Shown here piece by piece: positions 36,801-48,898 of a DNA stretch of 52,476 bases (positions are counted from its first letter, which is position 1; every line of letters begins with the position of its first letter). The position numbers and the translations under genes were made by a program. This DNA is from Anoxybacillus flavithermus (GTDB taxonomy: Bacteria; Bacillota; Bacilli; Bacillales; Anoxybacillaceae). Below the pieces are notes generated by a model that saw only the letters and a program-made list of their open reading frames with translations, did no database searches and was not told where the DNA came from. The stretch is from contig NZ_PEDM01000019.1 of the NCBI RefSeq assembly GCF_002742685.1, positions 1 to 52,476 on the forward strand, written 5' to 3'.

Positions 36801-37242
36801 AACTTAAATGTTGTTGAACAAGTTTGTTTACGAGCGAACCGTCCGCTTTTCCTTTCACTTTCGGCATGATCGCTCCCATCACTTTACCCATATCCGCTTT
36901 TGAGGAAGCGCCCACTTCGGCAATCGTTTCTTTTACGATTTGCACAAGCTCTTCTTCGCTCAACTGCTTCGGCATGTAAAGTTCAAGAACCGTAATTTCT
37001 TCCTTGACTTTATCAACAAGGTCTGTGCGACCAGCTTTTTCAAATTCTTGGAGGGAGTCTTTACGCTGTTTTAATTCGCGAGAAAGTACGGTTAATTCTT
37101 CATCTTCGGTCAACGTTTTGCCAAGTTTAATCGCTTCATTTTGTAAAGCGGATTTCACCATGCGAATGACCGATAATTTGTCTTTCTCTTTGTTTTTCAT
37201 CGCTTGCTTCATATCATTGTTCAAACGTTCGAGAAGACTCAT
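36799..37242 (-). CDS. yqeY: GatB/YqeY domain protein
   Basis: A 147-residue helical protein homologous to the C-terminal domain of the amidotransferase subunit GatB ([50 protein letters not shown]). It probably binds tRNA-like structures, but the role of the free-standing form is not established. GAGGG precedes the ATG. It lies 14 bases after rpsU, with which it is usually co-transcribed. Confidence 0.94.
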   Translation of the reverse strand: MSLLERLNNDMKQAMKNKEKDKLSVIRMVKSALQNEAIKLGKTLTEDEELTVLSRELKQRKDSLQEFEKAGRTDLVDKVKEEITVLELYMPKQLSEEELVQIVKETIAEVGASSKADMGKVMGAIMPKVKGKADGSLVNKLVQQHLS

Positions 37243-37256
37243 AAATACACCCTCTT

Positions 37257-37430
37257 TTAATATTTGCGCTTTCTAGCCGCTTCAGACTTTTTCTTACGTC
37301 TTACGCTTGGCTTTTCATAGAATTCGCGCTTTCTTGCTTCTTGTAACGTACCTGTTTTTGAAACCGCACGTTTGAAGCGACGAAGAGCATCTTCAAGCGA
37401 CTCGTTTTTACGAACGATCGTTTTCGACAT
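37257..37430 (-). CDS. rpsU: 30S ribosomal protein bS21
   Basis: The 57-residue protein is very basic, with the family sequence [16 protein letters not shown] and a lysine/arginine-rich tail. It binds near the 3' end of 16S rRNA and helps initiation. The start is the ATG of MSKTIVRK with GGAGGGAGGG before it; an in-frame ATG 14 codons upstream lies in the leader. A sigma-A promoter lies ~65 bases upstream. Confidence 0.97.
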   Translation of the reverse strand: MSKTIVRKNESLEDALRRFKRAVSKTGTLQEARKREFYEKPSVRRKKKSEAARKRKY

Positions 37431-37494
37431 CCTACTTCCCTCCCTCCGAACAAAACCGCTAATCCTTGGCACATGTTAAGACATGTACTTTCAA

Positions 37495-37523
37495 AGTATA
37501 ATATAACCAAGTTCATAAGTCAA
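37495..37523 (-). promoter_or_regulatory. Sigma-A promoter of rpsU-yqeY
   Basis: TTGACT (37518-37523) and TATACT (37495-37500) are separated by 17 bp on the minus strand. It begins 12 bases after the mtaB stop. The leader contains two ACATGT hexamers (37471-37476 and 37481-37486). Confidence 0.8.
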
Positions 37524-37534
37524 CTTCTTTTTAT

Positions 37535-38887
37535 TTATGAGCTTAACCGAATGGTGTCATGAGCATCATCGATGACGCGAACAAATTCTCCTTCGTTATA
37601 TGGATAGCCTGCTTTTGTAATTTTCACTTTCACAAGTTGACCGACCATTTCTTCTGTTGCTGGGAACTTCACTTTTAAATAGTTATCTGTATAACCGACG
37701 TATAATCCGCTCGTTGGATCTTCTTTATAAAGCTCTTCTGGAATGACTTCAAGCACCTGTCCTTCAAACTTTGATGCGTACTCTTTCGCTAATTGATCGG
37801 AAAGTGCAATTAAACGATGTACGCGCTCGTTTTTGATTTCTTCATCAACTTGATCTGGCATTCTTGCTGCTGGTGTGCCCGTCCGTTTTGAATATGGAAA
37901 GACGTGCAGTTCGGAGAAGCGTTGCTCGCGAATAAATTCGTATGTCTCCATAAATTCTTCTTCGGTCTCGCCAGGGAAACCGACAATGACATCTGATGTA
38001 ACAGCTAAATCTGGAAATACTTCACGTAAACGCGCCAGTCTCTCCGCGAAAAATTCGGTTGTATATTTGCGACGCATCCGTTTTAACACCTTATTTGAAC
38101 CAGATTGTAAAGGAATGTGTAGATGACGGACGATTTTATCGGACTGTTTTAATACTGCGATGACTTCATCTGTAATTTGGCTCGCTTCAATCGATGAAAT
38201 ACGCAATCGTTTTAATCCTTTTACTTGTTCGTCGATATCGCGCAACAACATGGCGAAGTTGTAATCTTTCATATCTTCACCATATCCGCCTGTATGAATG
38301 CCCGTCAACACAATTTCTTTATAGCCTGCGTCAACGAGTTGTTGCGCCTGACGAATCACTTCCTTTGGATCGCGTGAGCGCATTAAGCCGCGCGCCCATG
38401 GAATAATACAAAACGTACAAAAGTTATTGCACCCTTCTTGAATTTTCAGCGATGCTCGCGTTCGATCGGTAAATGCAGGCACATCAAGCTCTTCGTATAC
38501 GCGCGTTTTCATAATGTTGCGCACACCGTTAATAGGCTGACGTTGTTGTTTGAACTGCTCAATGTACTCTAAAATTTTGCCGCGATCTTGTGTACCGATG
38601 ACAATATCAACACCTGGAATCGCCATGACTTCCGCAGGGGACGTTTGCGCATAACATCCTGTTACACATACGACCGCATCAGGATTGCGACGCACCGCGC
38701 GACGAATCACTTGACGGCTTTTTTTATCGCCTGTATTTGTTACTGTACACGTATTAATAACATATACATCGGCATGGTTTTCAAAATCTTTTCGTTCATA
38801 TCCTGCTTGTTTAAATAACTGCCAAATCGCTTCTGTTTCGTAATGATTCACTTTGCATCCTAACGTATGAAATGCAACCGTTGGCAT
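37535..38887 (-). CDS. mtaB: tRNA (t6A37-C2)-methylthiotransferase MtaB
   Basis: A 450-residue radical-SAM methylthiotransferase that converts t6A37 to ms2t6A37 in tRNAs reading ANN codons. The N-terminal UPF0004 domain carries cluster cysteines (GCKVNHYE at Cys11, CTVTNTGDKKSRQ, CVTGCYAQ), the radical SAM site is CNNFCTFCIIP, and a TRAM domain ends the protein. The start is the ATG of MPTVAFHTL after GAGGTGAT; the open frame upstream overlaps rsmE. It follows rsmE by 10 bases. Confidence 0.95.
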   Translation of the reverse strand: MPTVAFHTLGCKVNHYETEAIWQLFKQAGYERKDFENHADVYVINTCTVTNTGDKKSRQVIRRAVRRNPDAVVCVTGCYAQTSPAEVMAIPGVDIVIGTQDRGKILEYIEQFKQQRQPINGVRNIMKTRVYEELDVPAFTDRTRASLKIQEGCNNFCTFCIIPWARGLMRSRDPKEVIRQAQQLVDAGYKEIVLTGIHTGGYGEDMKDYNFAMLLRDIDEQVKGLKRLRISSIEASQITDEVIAVLKQSDKIVRHLHIPLQSGSNKVLKRMRRKYTTEFFAERLARLREVFPDLAVTSDVIVGFPGETEEEFMETYEFIREQRFSELHVFPYSKRTGTPAARMPDQVDEEIKNERVHRLIALSDQLAKEYASKFEGQVLEVIPEELYKEDPTSGLYVGYTDNYLKVKFPATEEMVGQLVKVKITKAGYPYNEGEFVRVIDDAHDTIRLSS

Positions 38888-38897
38888 GTATATCACC

Positions 38898-39647
38898 TCA
38901 CTTAAGTTCCCATTCATAAGATACCGCGGATAATGCGTATAACGGTGCCGTCTCTGCCCGTAAAATACGTGGACCAAGACTACATGCGACAAACCCATGT
39001 TCTTTTAATAATGCCACTTCTTGTTGAGAGAGGCCGCCTTCTGGTCCAAAGACGATAAGGAGAGAGTCCTCTTCGTTCATCGTTTGAAGAAGATGAGCAA
39101 ACAAACGGTGGTTTCCTTCTTTCGCCTCTTCTTCATACGCAATACATTTATAATTGATGTCGCGCGCCCATGCAATGAGTTCACGAATCGTCATCGGAGC
39201 ATAAACAGATGGCATATAAGCCCTGTGGGACTGTTCAGCCGCTTCTTTGACGATTTTTTGCCAACGTTCCACTTTTTTATCGCCTTTTTTCTCGTCCCAT
39301 TTGACGATTGAACGAGAGGTGATGAGCGGAAGGAAGCCTTTTGCTCCAAGCTCTGTTCCTTTTTGTAAAACGAGTTCGTATTTATCTCCTTTTAACAATC
39401 CGCCTGCGACATATACGTGTACAGGAAGTTCAACGTTTGCCTCTATCCATTGTATAATACGGCAACGAACAAAATCATTGGAAATTTGTTCGATCTCACA
39501 AAGCATCGTCTCACTACGTTCATTACAACAAAGAAGGCGATCCCCTTCATTCATGCGCATCACCCGTCCGATATGATGGACGTCATCGCCAGAAATCATG
39601 ACGTGATCGCCAACGATTTGCTCGTTACGTACAAAATATCGTTGCAA
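38898..39647 (-). CDS. rsmE: 16S rRNA (uracil(1498)-N3)-methyltransferase RsmE
   Basis: A 249-residue SPOUT (knotted) methyltransferase that modifies U1498 of 16S rRNA. The N-terminal PUA-like domain (GDDVHHIGRVMRMNEGD) and the SAM-binding knot (IVFGPEGGLSQQEV, then LGPRILRAETAPLYALS) are diagnostic. I chose the TTG that gives MQRYFV, in line with family starts; GTG codons one and three codons upstream are alternatives because all lie close to AAGGGTG. It follows prmA directly. Confidence 0.93.
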   Translation of the reverse strand: MQRYFVRNEQIVGDHVMISGDDVHHIGRVMRMNEGDRLLCCNERSETMLCEIEQISNDFVRCRIIQWIEANVELPVHVYVAGGLLKGDKYELVLQKGTELGAKGFLPLITSRSIVKWDEKKGDKKVERWQKIVKEAAEQSHRAYMPSVYAPMTIRELIAWARDINYKCIAYEEEAKEGNHRLFAHLLQTMNEEDSLLIVFGPEGGLSQQEVALLKEHGFVACSLGPRILRAETAPLYALSAVSYEWELK

Positions 39648-39661
39648 CACGAACACCCTTT

Positions 39662-40600
39662 TTATTGTTTTTTCGCAATAAACGCAACCCAGTCTTCCAT
39701 CGTTAACGTTTCTTCAATTATAAAACCAGCGCGGAGAAGCCCTTCCTTTACTTCTTGTTTTTTTGTTTGAATGATACCTGATGTAATAAATACGCCGCCT
39801 GAGCATAACAGGCGATACGCATCGTCGACAAAACGAAGAATAATTTCAGCTAAAATGTTTGCGACGATGACATCTGCTTGTTCATCGACTCGATCAAGTA
39901 AATTGTTTTGCGAAACGGTGACGACATCTTGTACTTTATTTAACTTCACGTTCAATTTTGCACTTTCTACCGCAACCGGATCTAAATCGAGCGCATGGAC
40001 ACGTTTTGCCCCTAACATCGCAGCAGCAATACTTAAAATGCCTGATCCTGTACCGACATCAACGACTATATCTCCTTCTTTAACCGTTTTTTCAAGCGCT
40101 TGAATACACATCACTGTTGTCGGATGCGTCCCTGTGCCAAACGCCATGCCCGGATCTAATTCAATAATTAATTCATCGCTTGAAACCGGTTCATACGTTT
40201 CCCATGTCGGAACGATCGTGAAGCGTTCAGAAATTTTAACCGGATTGTAATATTTTTTCCATGCCGTCGCCCATTCTTCTTCGTTCACTTCACTAATTGT
40301 AATTTTATTTCGTCCAATATCGATGTTATATAACATTAAGTTGTTAATCGCTTGTTTAATTTCTTCGACCGTTTCACCTAAAAAACTATTTACCGGTAAA
40401 TATGCTTTAATAATGACGCCTTCTTCGGGGTAATCGTCAGGATTGAGTTGGTAGATTTCCCCGTAAGTCGTTTCGCGCTCTTTCGTTAGCTCAAACGGAT
40501 CTTCAATGACGACGCCACCTGCACCTGCTTCATGTAAAATATTCGAAATTGCCTCGACCGCCTCGTGTGTTGTATGAATGCTTATTTCAGACCATTTCAT
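39662..40600 (-). CDS. prmA: Ribosomal protein L11 methyltransferase PrmA
   Basis: A 312-residue methyltransferase that trimethylates ribosomal protein uL11. The N-terminal substrate-binding domain is joined by a linker to the Rossmann fold, with [15 protein letters not shown] and the SAM loop [15 protein letters not shown] followed by [16 protein letters not shown] lies about a dozen bases before the ATG. It lies between dnaJ and rsmE as in B. subtilis. Confidence 0.96.
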   Translation of the reverse strand: MKWSEISIHTTHEAVEAISNILHEAGAGGVVIEDPFELTKERETTYGEIYQLNPDDYPEEGVIIKAYLPVNSFLGETVEEIKQAINNLMLYNIDIGRNKITISEVNEEEWATAWKKYYNPVKISERFTIVPTWETYEPVSSDELIIELDPGMAFGTGTHPTTVMCIQALEKTVKEGDIVVDVGTGSGILSIAAAMLGAKRVHALDLDPVAVESAKLNVKLNKVQDVVTVSQNNLLDRVDEQADVIVANILAEIILRFVDDAYRLLCSGGVFITSGIIQTKKQEVKEGLLRAGFIIEETLTMEDWVAFIAKKQ

Positions 40601-40624
40601 AAACCTACCAACTCCTCCTTCACG

Positions 40625-41746
40625 TTACTCCCCTTTAAATGCTCGCTTCACTTTTGCAAAAAAGCTGTCTTCTTGGCCATTCCCTTGACTGAGCTGTTCA
40701 AATTCACGCAATAATTGTTTTTGACGTTCAGTTAATTTTGTTGGCGTAACAACGCGAACGCGAATATGTTGGTCTCCTTTTCCGTATCCATGCACATTCG
40801 GTACTCCTTTTCCTTTTAAACGGAATTTTGTACCTGTTTGCGTACCAGCAGGAATTTTCAATTTCACCTTTCCATACAACGTCGGCACTTCGATATCTGC
40901 ACCGAGCGCGGCTTGCGTAAACGTAATTGGCATTTCACAATAAATGTCATCACCATCGCGCTCGAAAAATTCATGTGGTTCAACGTGAAAAACAATGTAC
41001 AAGTCTCCAGATGGTCCACCGTTTATTCCTGGCTCTCCTTGACCTGCTAGACGCAATTGTTGACCGTCATCGACACCAGCAGGAATTTTGACGTGAATTT
41101 TTTTCCGTTTTTTCACGCGGCCAGTACCGTGACACGTCGAACATTTTTCTTTAATAAACTGCCCTGTGCCGCCACAGTGATGACAAGGGCGACGATTGAC
41201 GATGCGACCAAACGGCGTCGCTTGCTCGATCGTCAACTGACCTGTACCGTGACAATGCGCGCACGTTTCTTTTTTCGTTCCTGGTTTCGCACCAGAACCG
41301 TGGCACGTATCGCACGTTTCTTCACGTGGAATTTCAATATTTGTTTCTTTCCCGAATACCGCTTCTTCAAACGTCAAACGCATCGTATATTGCAAGTCTG
41401 CCCCTGCACGTGGCGCGTTCGGATCGCGTCGGCGCCCACCGCCAAAAAAGCTACTAAAAATATCTTCAAAACCACCGAATCCACCAAAATCAAAATCAGC
41501 GCCGCCGAATCCACCAAACTGTTGATTCGGATCTGTATGACCGAACTGATCGTAGTGCGCACGCTTTTGGTCATCACTTAACACTTCGTATGCTTCTTTA
41601 ATTTCTTTAAACTTTTCTGCTGCATCGGGCGCTTTGTTAATGTCTGGATGATACTGTTTCGATAACTTTCGATATGCTTTTTTAATTTCTTCTTTTGTCG
41701 CGTTTTTACTCACACCGAGCACTTCATAATAGCCTCGTTTACTCAT
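40625..41746 (-). CDS. dnaJ: Co-chaperone DnaJ
   Basis: A 373-residue Hsp40. The J domain with the HPD motif (YHPDIN) spans about residues 4-70, followed by a Gly/Phe-rich segment ([12 protein letters not shown]), four CXXCXGXG zinc repeats ([36 protein letters not shown]) and the substrate-binding C-terminal domains. It stimulates the DnaK ATPase. The start is the ATG of MSKRGYYEV after GGGAGTGGGTGATC. A promoter and the dnaK terminator separate it from dnaK. Confidence 0.98.
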   Translation of the reverse strand: MSKRGYYEVLGVSKNATKEEIKKAYRKLSKQYHPDINKAPDAAEKFKEIKEAYEVLSDDQKRAHYDQFGHTDPNQQFGGFGGADFDFGGFGGFEDIFSSFFGGGRRRDPNAPRAGADLQYTMRLTFEEAVFGKETNIEIPREETCDTCHGSGAKPGTKKETCAHCHGTGQLTIEQATPFGRIVNRRPCHHCGGTGQFIKEKCSTCHGTGRVKKRKKIHVKIPAGVDDGQQLRLAGQGEPGINGGPSGDLYIVFHVEPHEFFERDGDDIYCEMPITFTQAALGADIEVPTLYGKVKLKIPAGTQTGTKFRLKGKGVPNVHGYGKGDQHIRVRVVTPTKLTERQKQLLREFEQLSQGNGQEDSFFAKVKRAFKGE

Positions 41747-41780
41747 GATCACCCACTCCCGACTCGTTCACATGAACGTA

Positions 41781-41810
41781 ATTTTATCATTGTCTGAACT
41801 TGTTGTGCAA
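41781..41810 (-). promoter_or_regulatory. Probable internal sigma-A promoter of dnaJ
   Basis: TTGCAC (41805-41810) and TAAAAT (41781-41786) are separated by 18 bp on the minus strand, 34 bases before the dnaJ start. It could express dnaJ, prmA, rsmE and mtaB without heat-shock control. Confidence 0.6.
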
Positions 41811-41831
41811 TACATTTGATGTTTCCATAGC

Positions 41832-41871
41832 AAAAAAGTCAAAGCCAAGGCAGGCCTGACTTTGACTTTTT
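41832..41871 (-). terminator. Terminator between dnaK and dnaJ
   Basis: GTCAAAG (41838-41844) pairs with CTTTGAC (41860-41866) with further pairing inside, and A- and T-runs of five to six on both sides. It should reduce read-through from dnaK into dnaJ. Confidence 0.8.
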
Positions 41872-41877
41872 GTTTGT

Positions 41878-44293
<2,416 letters not shown>

Positions 44294-44359
44294 TTTCTCA
44301 CCTCCCTCAAACACTCGAAAAGCGGATGGGGAAATTCCCCATCCATAATATTGACATCG

Positions 44360-45394
44360 CTAATCTTTTTGATACCACATCGTTAATACGTTCGATAGGT
44401 CGGTCGCAACAAGGTTCAACAACGAAATCACGCGCGAATATTCCATACGAGTTGGACCAAGAACCGCAATTGTGCCTAGTTTCTCTCCACCAACAGAATA
44501 TGTCGCTGTAATTAAACTACAATTTTCCATTCCTTCGACGTCGTTTTCTGTGCCAATTTTCACTTGCACACCTTGTTGCTTATGCTTTCTTAATAAACGA
44601 TAAAACTCTTTTTCTTGTTCAATGACATTAAATAAAGCACGAAGTTTATCAATGTCGTTAAATTCCGGTTGACGAAGCATATTCATTTTTCCGCTTAAAA
44701 ACATTTGCGCAGGCGCGTTTAAATCTAAAGAAGCAGAAATCATACGCAACATGTGGTCGTAGCTTTGGATATGTTCACGCAAAACGTGCGTAACTTCCGT
44801 TTGAATTTTATCTGTTAAATCTTCTAATGGCACACCCGTCAACCGATCGTTTAAAATGTTTACCATCTTTTCGACATCAGATGTCGGAATAGAAGGTGGG
44901 AGCGTGACGACATGTTTTTCGACATATCCTGTATCCGTCACAATGATCGCAACAGCTGTTTCCGCATTTAGCGGGACAATTTGAATCGTTTTTAATTTAT
45001 GTTCTTTTACTGAAGGGCCGAGCACAACCGTTGTATAGTTTGTTAAATCTGATAAAATTTGTGCTGATTTTTGAATAAGCTTCTCTAATTCGTATATTTG
45101 CTCATGAAAAATCGATCGAATCGTTTGGATGTCTTTTTGTGTTAATCGAAAAGGTGGCAATAAATGATCAACGTAATACCGATACCCTTTTTGAGACGGA
45201 ACACGACCGGAGGAAATATGTGTTTTTTCGATAAAACCGAGCTCCTCTAAATCAGCCATCTCATTGCGAATGGTAGCCGAACTAAACGTAATTTGTTCCT
45301 TCTTTGATAACGTCCGTGAACCAACCGGTTGCCCTGAACGAATAAAATCATCGACAATAATTTTTAAAATTAACAATTGGCGATCTGTTAGCAA
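44360..45394 (-). CDS. hrcA: Heat-inducible transcription repressor HrcA
   Basis: A 344-residue repressor that binds CIRCE and needs GroEL for activity. The N-terminal winged helix ([22 protein letters not shown], then [16 protein letters not shown] and [16 protein letters not shown]) is followed by the GAF-like core. The start is TTG, a few bases after GAGGTGATG. A CIRCE element lies directly upstream, so the operon represses itself. Confidence 0.96.
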   Translation of the reverse strand: MLTDRQLLILKIIVDDFIRSGQPVGSRTLSKKEQITFSSATIRNEMADLEELGFIEKTHISSGRVPSQKGYRYYVDHLLPPFRLTQKDIQTIRSIFHEQIYELEKLIQKSAQILSDLTNYTTVVLGPSVKEHKLKTIQIVPLNAETAVAIIVTDTGYVEKHVVTLPPSIPTSDVEKMVNILNDRLTGVPLEDLTDKIQTEVTHVLREHIQSYDHMLRMISASLDLNAPAQMFLSGKMNMLRQPEFNDIDKLRALFNVIEQEKEFYRLLRKHKQQGVQVKIGTENDVEGMENCSLITATYSVGGEKLGTIAVLGPTRMEYSRVISLLNLVATDLSNVLTMWYQKD

Positions 45395-45409
45395 CGCTCA
45401 TCACCTCTG

Positions 45410-45436
45410 TTAGCACTCTAATAAAGCGAGTGCTAA
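45410..45436. promoter_or_regulatory. CIRCE operator
   Basis: TTAGCACTC (45410-45418), nine bases, and GAGTGCTAA (45428-45436) make a perfect CIRCE inverted repeat in the hrcA leader. HrcA binds this site. Confidence 0.97.
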
Positions 45437-45446
45437 ATCTACTATT

Positions 45447-45475
45447 AAGGTATCAAATTGCACTTGTCGTGTCAA
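45447..45475 (-). promoter_or_regulatory. Sigma-A promoter of the hrcA-grpE-dnaK operon
   Basis: A perfect -35 TTGACA (45470-45475) is 17 bp from TACCTT (45447-45452), with CIRCE directly downstream. The -35 overlaps the stop codon of hemW. The -10 is weak by itself. Confidence 0.65.
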
Positions 45476-46614
45476 GATGAAACACCGAGAAACGATTGAA
45501 ATACTTCGTTTCCGAGCAATTTGCCACGATGGGTAAGGAAAATCGCTTCCTCCGTCTCTTCAAGCAATCCGTTTTGTTTTTGTAAAGCGATTGCTTCATC
45601 AAAGACGTCATGCACCGTTTTTCCATATCGTATAAAAAATTCATTTTTATTTACCCCTTCGATTTTTCGTAAACCAAGAAACATATGCTCTTCCATTTGC
45701 TCTTCTTTTGATACAACATGCTCGCCTACATGTGGCAACTGCCCTTGCTCAATGAGCTGTATATATTTTTTAATCGGACCCGCGTTTACATATCTTACGC
45801 CGTTCATATAACTATGCGCTCCTGCACCAAATCCGTAGTAGTACTCATTATTCCAATATGTCATATTATGGCGGCTATCAAACCCTTTTTGAGCATAGTT
45901 GCTTAATTCATATTGTTCATATCCATTTTGCTCCATTTGATCCATAATGATCTCGTACATATATGCTTCTTCTTCTTGACTTGGCAACGGCAACGTCTGT
46001 TTTTTCATCAAGTTGTAAAATACTGTTTTAGGCTCAATAATGAGCGAGTAGGCAGACACATGTTGAATCGGGAGCGAAAACGTTATACGTAACGTTTCTT
46101 TCAGTTGATCGATCGTTTGCGTCGGTAATCCGTACATTAAATCGATATTTATATTATGAAAGCCGAGCTTGTGCGCGCGCTCAATCGTCTCGGTTGCCGC
46201 TTCTTTCGTATGTGTACGTCCAATGCGCTGCAACAATCCATTATCAAATGTTTGTACCCCAAAGCTTAGGCGGTTAACCCCCCATTGCTTGAGCACATGC
46301 AACTGTTCGTCACTTACCCCATCTGGATTCGCTTCAACAGTAAACTCAACATTCGAAGCGAGTGGGACAATGCGATAAATAGCACGCAACAATCGCTCAA
46401 GCTGCTTAGCAGTAAGCGATGTCGGCGTTCCCCCACCGATAAATACGGTCTGTAATTTTGGCGTCGGAACACGTTCAAACGTCCGCTCCATTTCGATGAT
46501 TAACGCGTCAATATAAGCATCAACCGGTTGTTGATGTAAAAATACTTTATTGAAATCACAATAATGACAAATGTGCGTACAAAACGGAATATGAATATAT
46601 GCTGCTTGAATCAT
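45472..46614 (-). CDS. hemW: Radical-SAM haem chaperone HemW
   Basis: A 380-residue radical-SAM protein. The cluster motif is CTHICHYC (Cys12, Cys16, Cys19); the coproporphyrinogen oxidase HemN has an extra fourth cysteine (CXXXCXXCXC) that is lacking here (Phe21), so the haem-trafficking HemW role is more likely. GGGTPTSL and the C-terminal HemN_C region are present. The start is the ATG of MIQAAYIHIP after AAGGGTGA; a GTG three codons earlier is possible. It follows lepA. Confidence 0.94.
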   Translation of the reverse strand: MIQAAYIHIPFCTHICHYCDFNKVFLHQQPVDAYIDALIIEMERTFERVPTPKLQTVFIGGGTPTSLTAKQLERLLRAIYRIVPLASNVEFTVEANPDGVSDEQLHVLKQWGVNRLSFGVQTFDNGLLQRIGRTHTKEAATETIERAHKLGFHNINIDLMYGLPTQTIDQLKETLRITFSLPIQHVSAYSLIIEPKTVFYNLMKKQTLPLPSQEEEAYMYEIIMDQMEQNGYEQYELSNYAQKGFDSRHNMTYWNNEYYYGFGAGAHSYMNGVRYVNAGPIKKYIQLIEQGQLPHVGEHVVSKEEQMEEHMFLGLRKIEGVNKNEFFIRYGKTVHDVFDEAIALQKQNGLLEETEEAIFLTHRGKLLGNEVFQSFLGVSS

Positions 46615-46634
46615 TTGCTTCACCCTTTTCTATG

Positions 46635-46663
46635 CAAAAAACCGCAGAAACATTCTGCGGTTT
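46635..46663 (-). terminator. Terminator of lepA
   Basis: AAACCGCAGAA (46639-46649) pairs with TTCTGCGGTTT (46653-46663) around a 3-nt loop, with TTTTTTG following on the minus strand. It overlaps the lepA stop. Confidence 0.85.
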
Positions 46664-48488
46664 ATTTTTGATCGTCCATCTTTAACACAGCCATGAACGC
46701 TTCTTGCGGCACTTCAACGGAGCCGACTTGTTTCATGCGCTTTTTCCCTTCTTTTTGCTTCTCAAGCAACTTCCGCTTACGCGAAATGTCCCCACCGTAA
46801 CATTTCGCTAATACGTTTTTGCGCAACGCTTTAATTGTTGAGCGCGCAATAATTTTATTGCCGATGGCAGCTTGCACAGGTACTTCGAATTGTTGGCGCG
46901 GGATTAAGTCTTTTAATTTTTCAACGATCACTTTTCCACGGTCGTATGCAGAATCGCGATGAACAATAAACGATAACGCATCAACTTTTTCACCGTTTAA
47001 TAAAATGTCCATTTTCACAAGCTTAGACGGCTTATAGCCGATTAATTCATAGTCAAACGATGCGTACCCTTTTGTACTCGATTTTAAAATATCAAAGAAA
47101 TCATATACGATTTCAGCAAGCGGCAGTTCGTACGTCAACGTAACGCGACGCTCATCTAAATATTGCATATCACCGAAAATACCGCGTTTCTTTTGACATA
47201 GTTCCATAACAGGGCCAACGTAATCGTTTGGCACCATAATTGTCGCACGTACATACGGTTCTTCCACACGTTCAATTTTTTGTGGATCTGGCATGTTTGA
47301 TGGATTATCGACAGCTAGTTCTGTTCCGTCGGTTAAATATACTTTATAGACAACGCTTGGCGCTGTTGCAATAATGTCAATGTTAAATTCACGTTCTAAA
47401 CGTTCTTGGATAATTTCCATATGCAAAAGTCCTAAGAAACCGCAACGGAAACCGAAGCCGAGCGCTTGTGACGTTTCCGGTTCAAACTGCAACGCTGCAT
47501 CATTTAATTGTAGCTTTTCTAATGCCTCGCGCAAATCGTTGTAGCGCGCTGTATCGATTGGATACAATCCGCAAAACACCATCGGGTTTAAACGACGATA
47601 CCCTGGAAGCGGCTCGCTTGCTGGGTTGTCGGCATGTGTAATCGTATCCCCAACACGCGTATCGCTAACGTTTTTAATGGACGCTGTTAAGTATCCAACA
47701 TCCCCGACGGTCAATTCGTCGACGACTTTCGCTTTTGGCGTAAATACACCAACTTCAACGACTTCAAACTCTTTTCCTGTCGCCATCATTTTAATTTTTT
47801 GACCTGCTTTCACCGTTCCTTCTACGACGCGAATGTATGCGACAACGCCTCGATACGGGTCATAAAGCGAGTCGAAAATAAGCGCTTTAAGCGGTGCATC
47901 TGGATCGCCAGATGGGGCAGGAATTTTTTGAACAATTTGCTCTAAAATCTCGTCGATCCCGATGCCGACTTTGGCTGATGCCAACACAGCTTCGGATGCG
48001 TCAAGACCGATCACATCTTCAATTTCTTGACGAACACGTTCAGGGTCGGCACTTGGTAAATCAATTTTATTAATAACAGGTAAAATTTCCAAGTTGTTAT
48101 CGATCGCCAAATATACGTTCGCAAGCGTTTGCGCCTCAATGCCTTGCGCTGCGTCAACGACTAAAATTGCCCCTTCACACGCCGCTAAGCTACGTGACAC
48201 TTCGTACGTAAAGTCGACGTGCCCAGGTGTATCAATGAGATGTAAAATGTAGTCTTGTCCATCTTTCGCTTTGTAATGAAGCTGGACGGCATTTAATTTA
48301 ATCGTAATGCCGCGCTCGCGCTCTAACTCCATCGAATCGAGCGCTTGCTCTTTCATCTCGCGCTCAGATAGCGCACCCGTCTTTTCAAGAATGCGATCAG
48401 CAAGCGTAGATTTGCCGTGGTCGATATGTGCAATAATGGAAAAGTTGCGAATGCGATCCCTTCTTTTTAGTCTCTCTTCACGATTCAT
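46662..48488 (-). CDS. lepA: Elongation factor 4 (LepA)
   Basis: A 608-residue translational GTPase that acts on stalled or initiating ribosomes. G motifs: [29 protein letters not shown]. Domains II, III and V resemble EF-G, and the C-terminal LepA-specific domain ends in basic residues ([18 protein letters not shown]). AGGAG precedes the ATG. A sigma-A promoter lies ~40 bases upstream. Confidence 0.98.
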   Translation of the reverse strand: MNREERLKRRDRIRNFSIIAHIDHGKSTLADRILEKTGALSEREMKEQALDSMELERERGITIKLNAVQLHYKAKDGQDYILHLIDTPGHVDFTYEVSRSLAACEGAILVVDAAQGIEAQTLANVYLAIDNNLEILPVINKIDLPSADPERVRQEIEDVIGLDASEAVLASAKVGIGIDEILEQIVQKIPAPSGDPDAPLKALIFDSLYDPYRGVVAYIRVVEGTVKAGQKIKMMATGKEFEVVEVGVFTPKAKVVDELTVGDVGYLTASIKNVSDTRVGDTITHADNPASEPLPGYRRLNPMVFCGLYPIDTARYNDLREALEKLQLNDAALQFEPETSQALGFGFRCGFLGLLHMEIIQERLEREFNIDIIATAPSVVYKVYLTDGTELAVDNPSNMPDPQKIERVEEPYVRATIMVPNDYVGPVMELCQKKRGIFGDMQYLDERRVTLTYELPLAEIVYDFFDILKSSTKGYASFDYELIGYKPSKLVKMDILLNGEKVDALSFIVHRDSAYDRGKVIVEKLKDLIPRQQFEVPVQAAIGNKIIARSTIKALRKNVLAKCYGGDISRKRKLLEKQKEGKKRMKQVGSVEVPQEAFMAVLKMDDQK

Positions 48489-48529
48489 CTATGTTCCACT
48501 CCTATAATTTCCGAAATACGCTAGCTTTG

Positions 48530-48558
48530 ATTATAACAACAACGTTTGCAATATTCAA
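48530..48558 (-). promoter_or_regulatory. Sigma-A promoter of lepA-hemW
   Basis: TTGAAT (48553-48558) and a perfect TATAAT (48530-48535) are separated by 17 bp on the minus strand. Confidence 0.8.
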
Positions 48559-48561
48559 CGC

Positions 48562-48597
48562 AAAAAAAAGAAAAGGCGGAGCGTTATCCTGCCTTTT
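48562..48597 (-). terminator. Terminator of the spoIIP-yqxA unit
   Basis: AAAAGGCGGA (48571-48580) pairs with TCCTGCCTTTT (48587-48597) with one bulge around a 6-nt loop; eight T residues follow on the minus strand. It overlaps the end of yqxA. Confidence 0.8.
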
Positions 48598-48889
48598 GTA
48601 TCAATGAGAGCATTTGTTCAACGAGCGAATGAACGAATGTCGCAAGTTTTTGTCCCGCTTTTGAAAACATGTTAAACGTCTCCATTTGTTGCAGTTTTTC
48701 TTTTTTTTCTTCAATCGATTGCCCAAGCACGATCGTTTCGTCTTTTGATACGTGTACAACTCGCTCAAGCGATGGATCGTTATACCCTTTCATTTTGCGC
48801 ATCCCTTCGTTCGCTTGCTCCATGCCGAGCAATACACCTACTAAAAAAATGACGGCGATGAGTAAACTTTGAATCGTAAATCTTACCAT
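48584..48889 (-). CDS. yqxA: DUF3679-family protein YqxA
   Basis: A 101-residue protein with one N-terminal membrane helix (about residues 4-22) and a hydrophilic, helical remainder (ETIVLGQSIEEKKEKLQQ). It matches YqxA, encoded between spoIIP and lepA in B. subtilis; it is probably a sporulation protein but its function is not established. The start is taken as the ATG after AGGTGAGTGAG; a GTG three codons earlier overlaps the spoIIP stop. Confidence 0.85.
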   Translation of the reverse strand: MVRFTIQSLLIAVIFLVGVLLGMEQANEGMRKMKGYNDPSLERVVHVSKDETIVLGQSIEEKKEKLQQMETFNMFSKAGQKLATFVHSLVEQMLSLIQKAG

Positions 48890-48898
48890 CTCACTCAC

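Noticed and set aside
36147-36869. 240-codon open frame antisense to nfeD and yqeY
   Set aside because: Shadow of two well-supported genes; spans the yqeY terminator palindrome.
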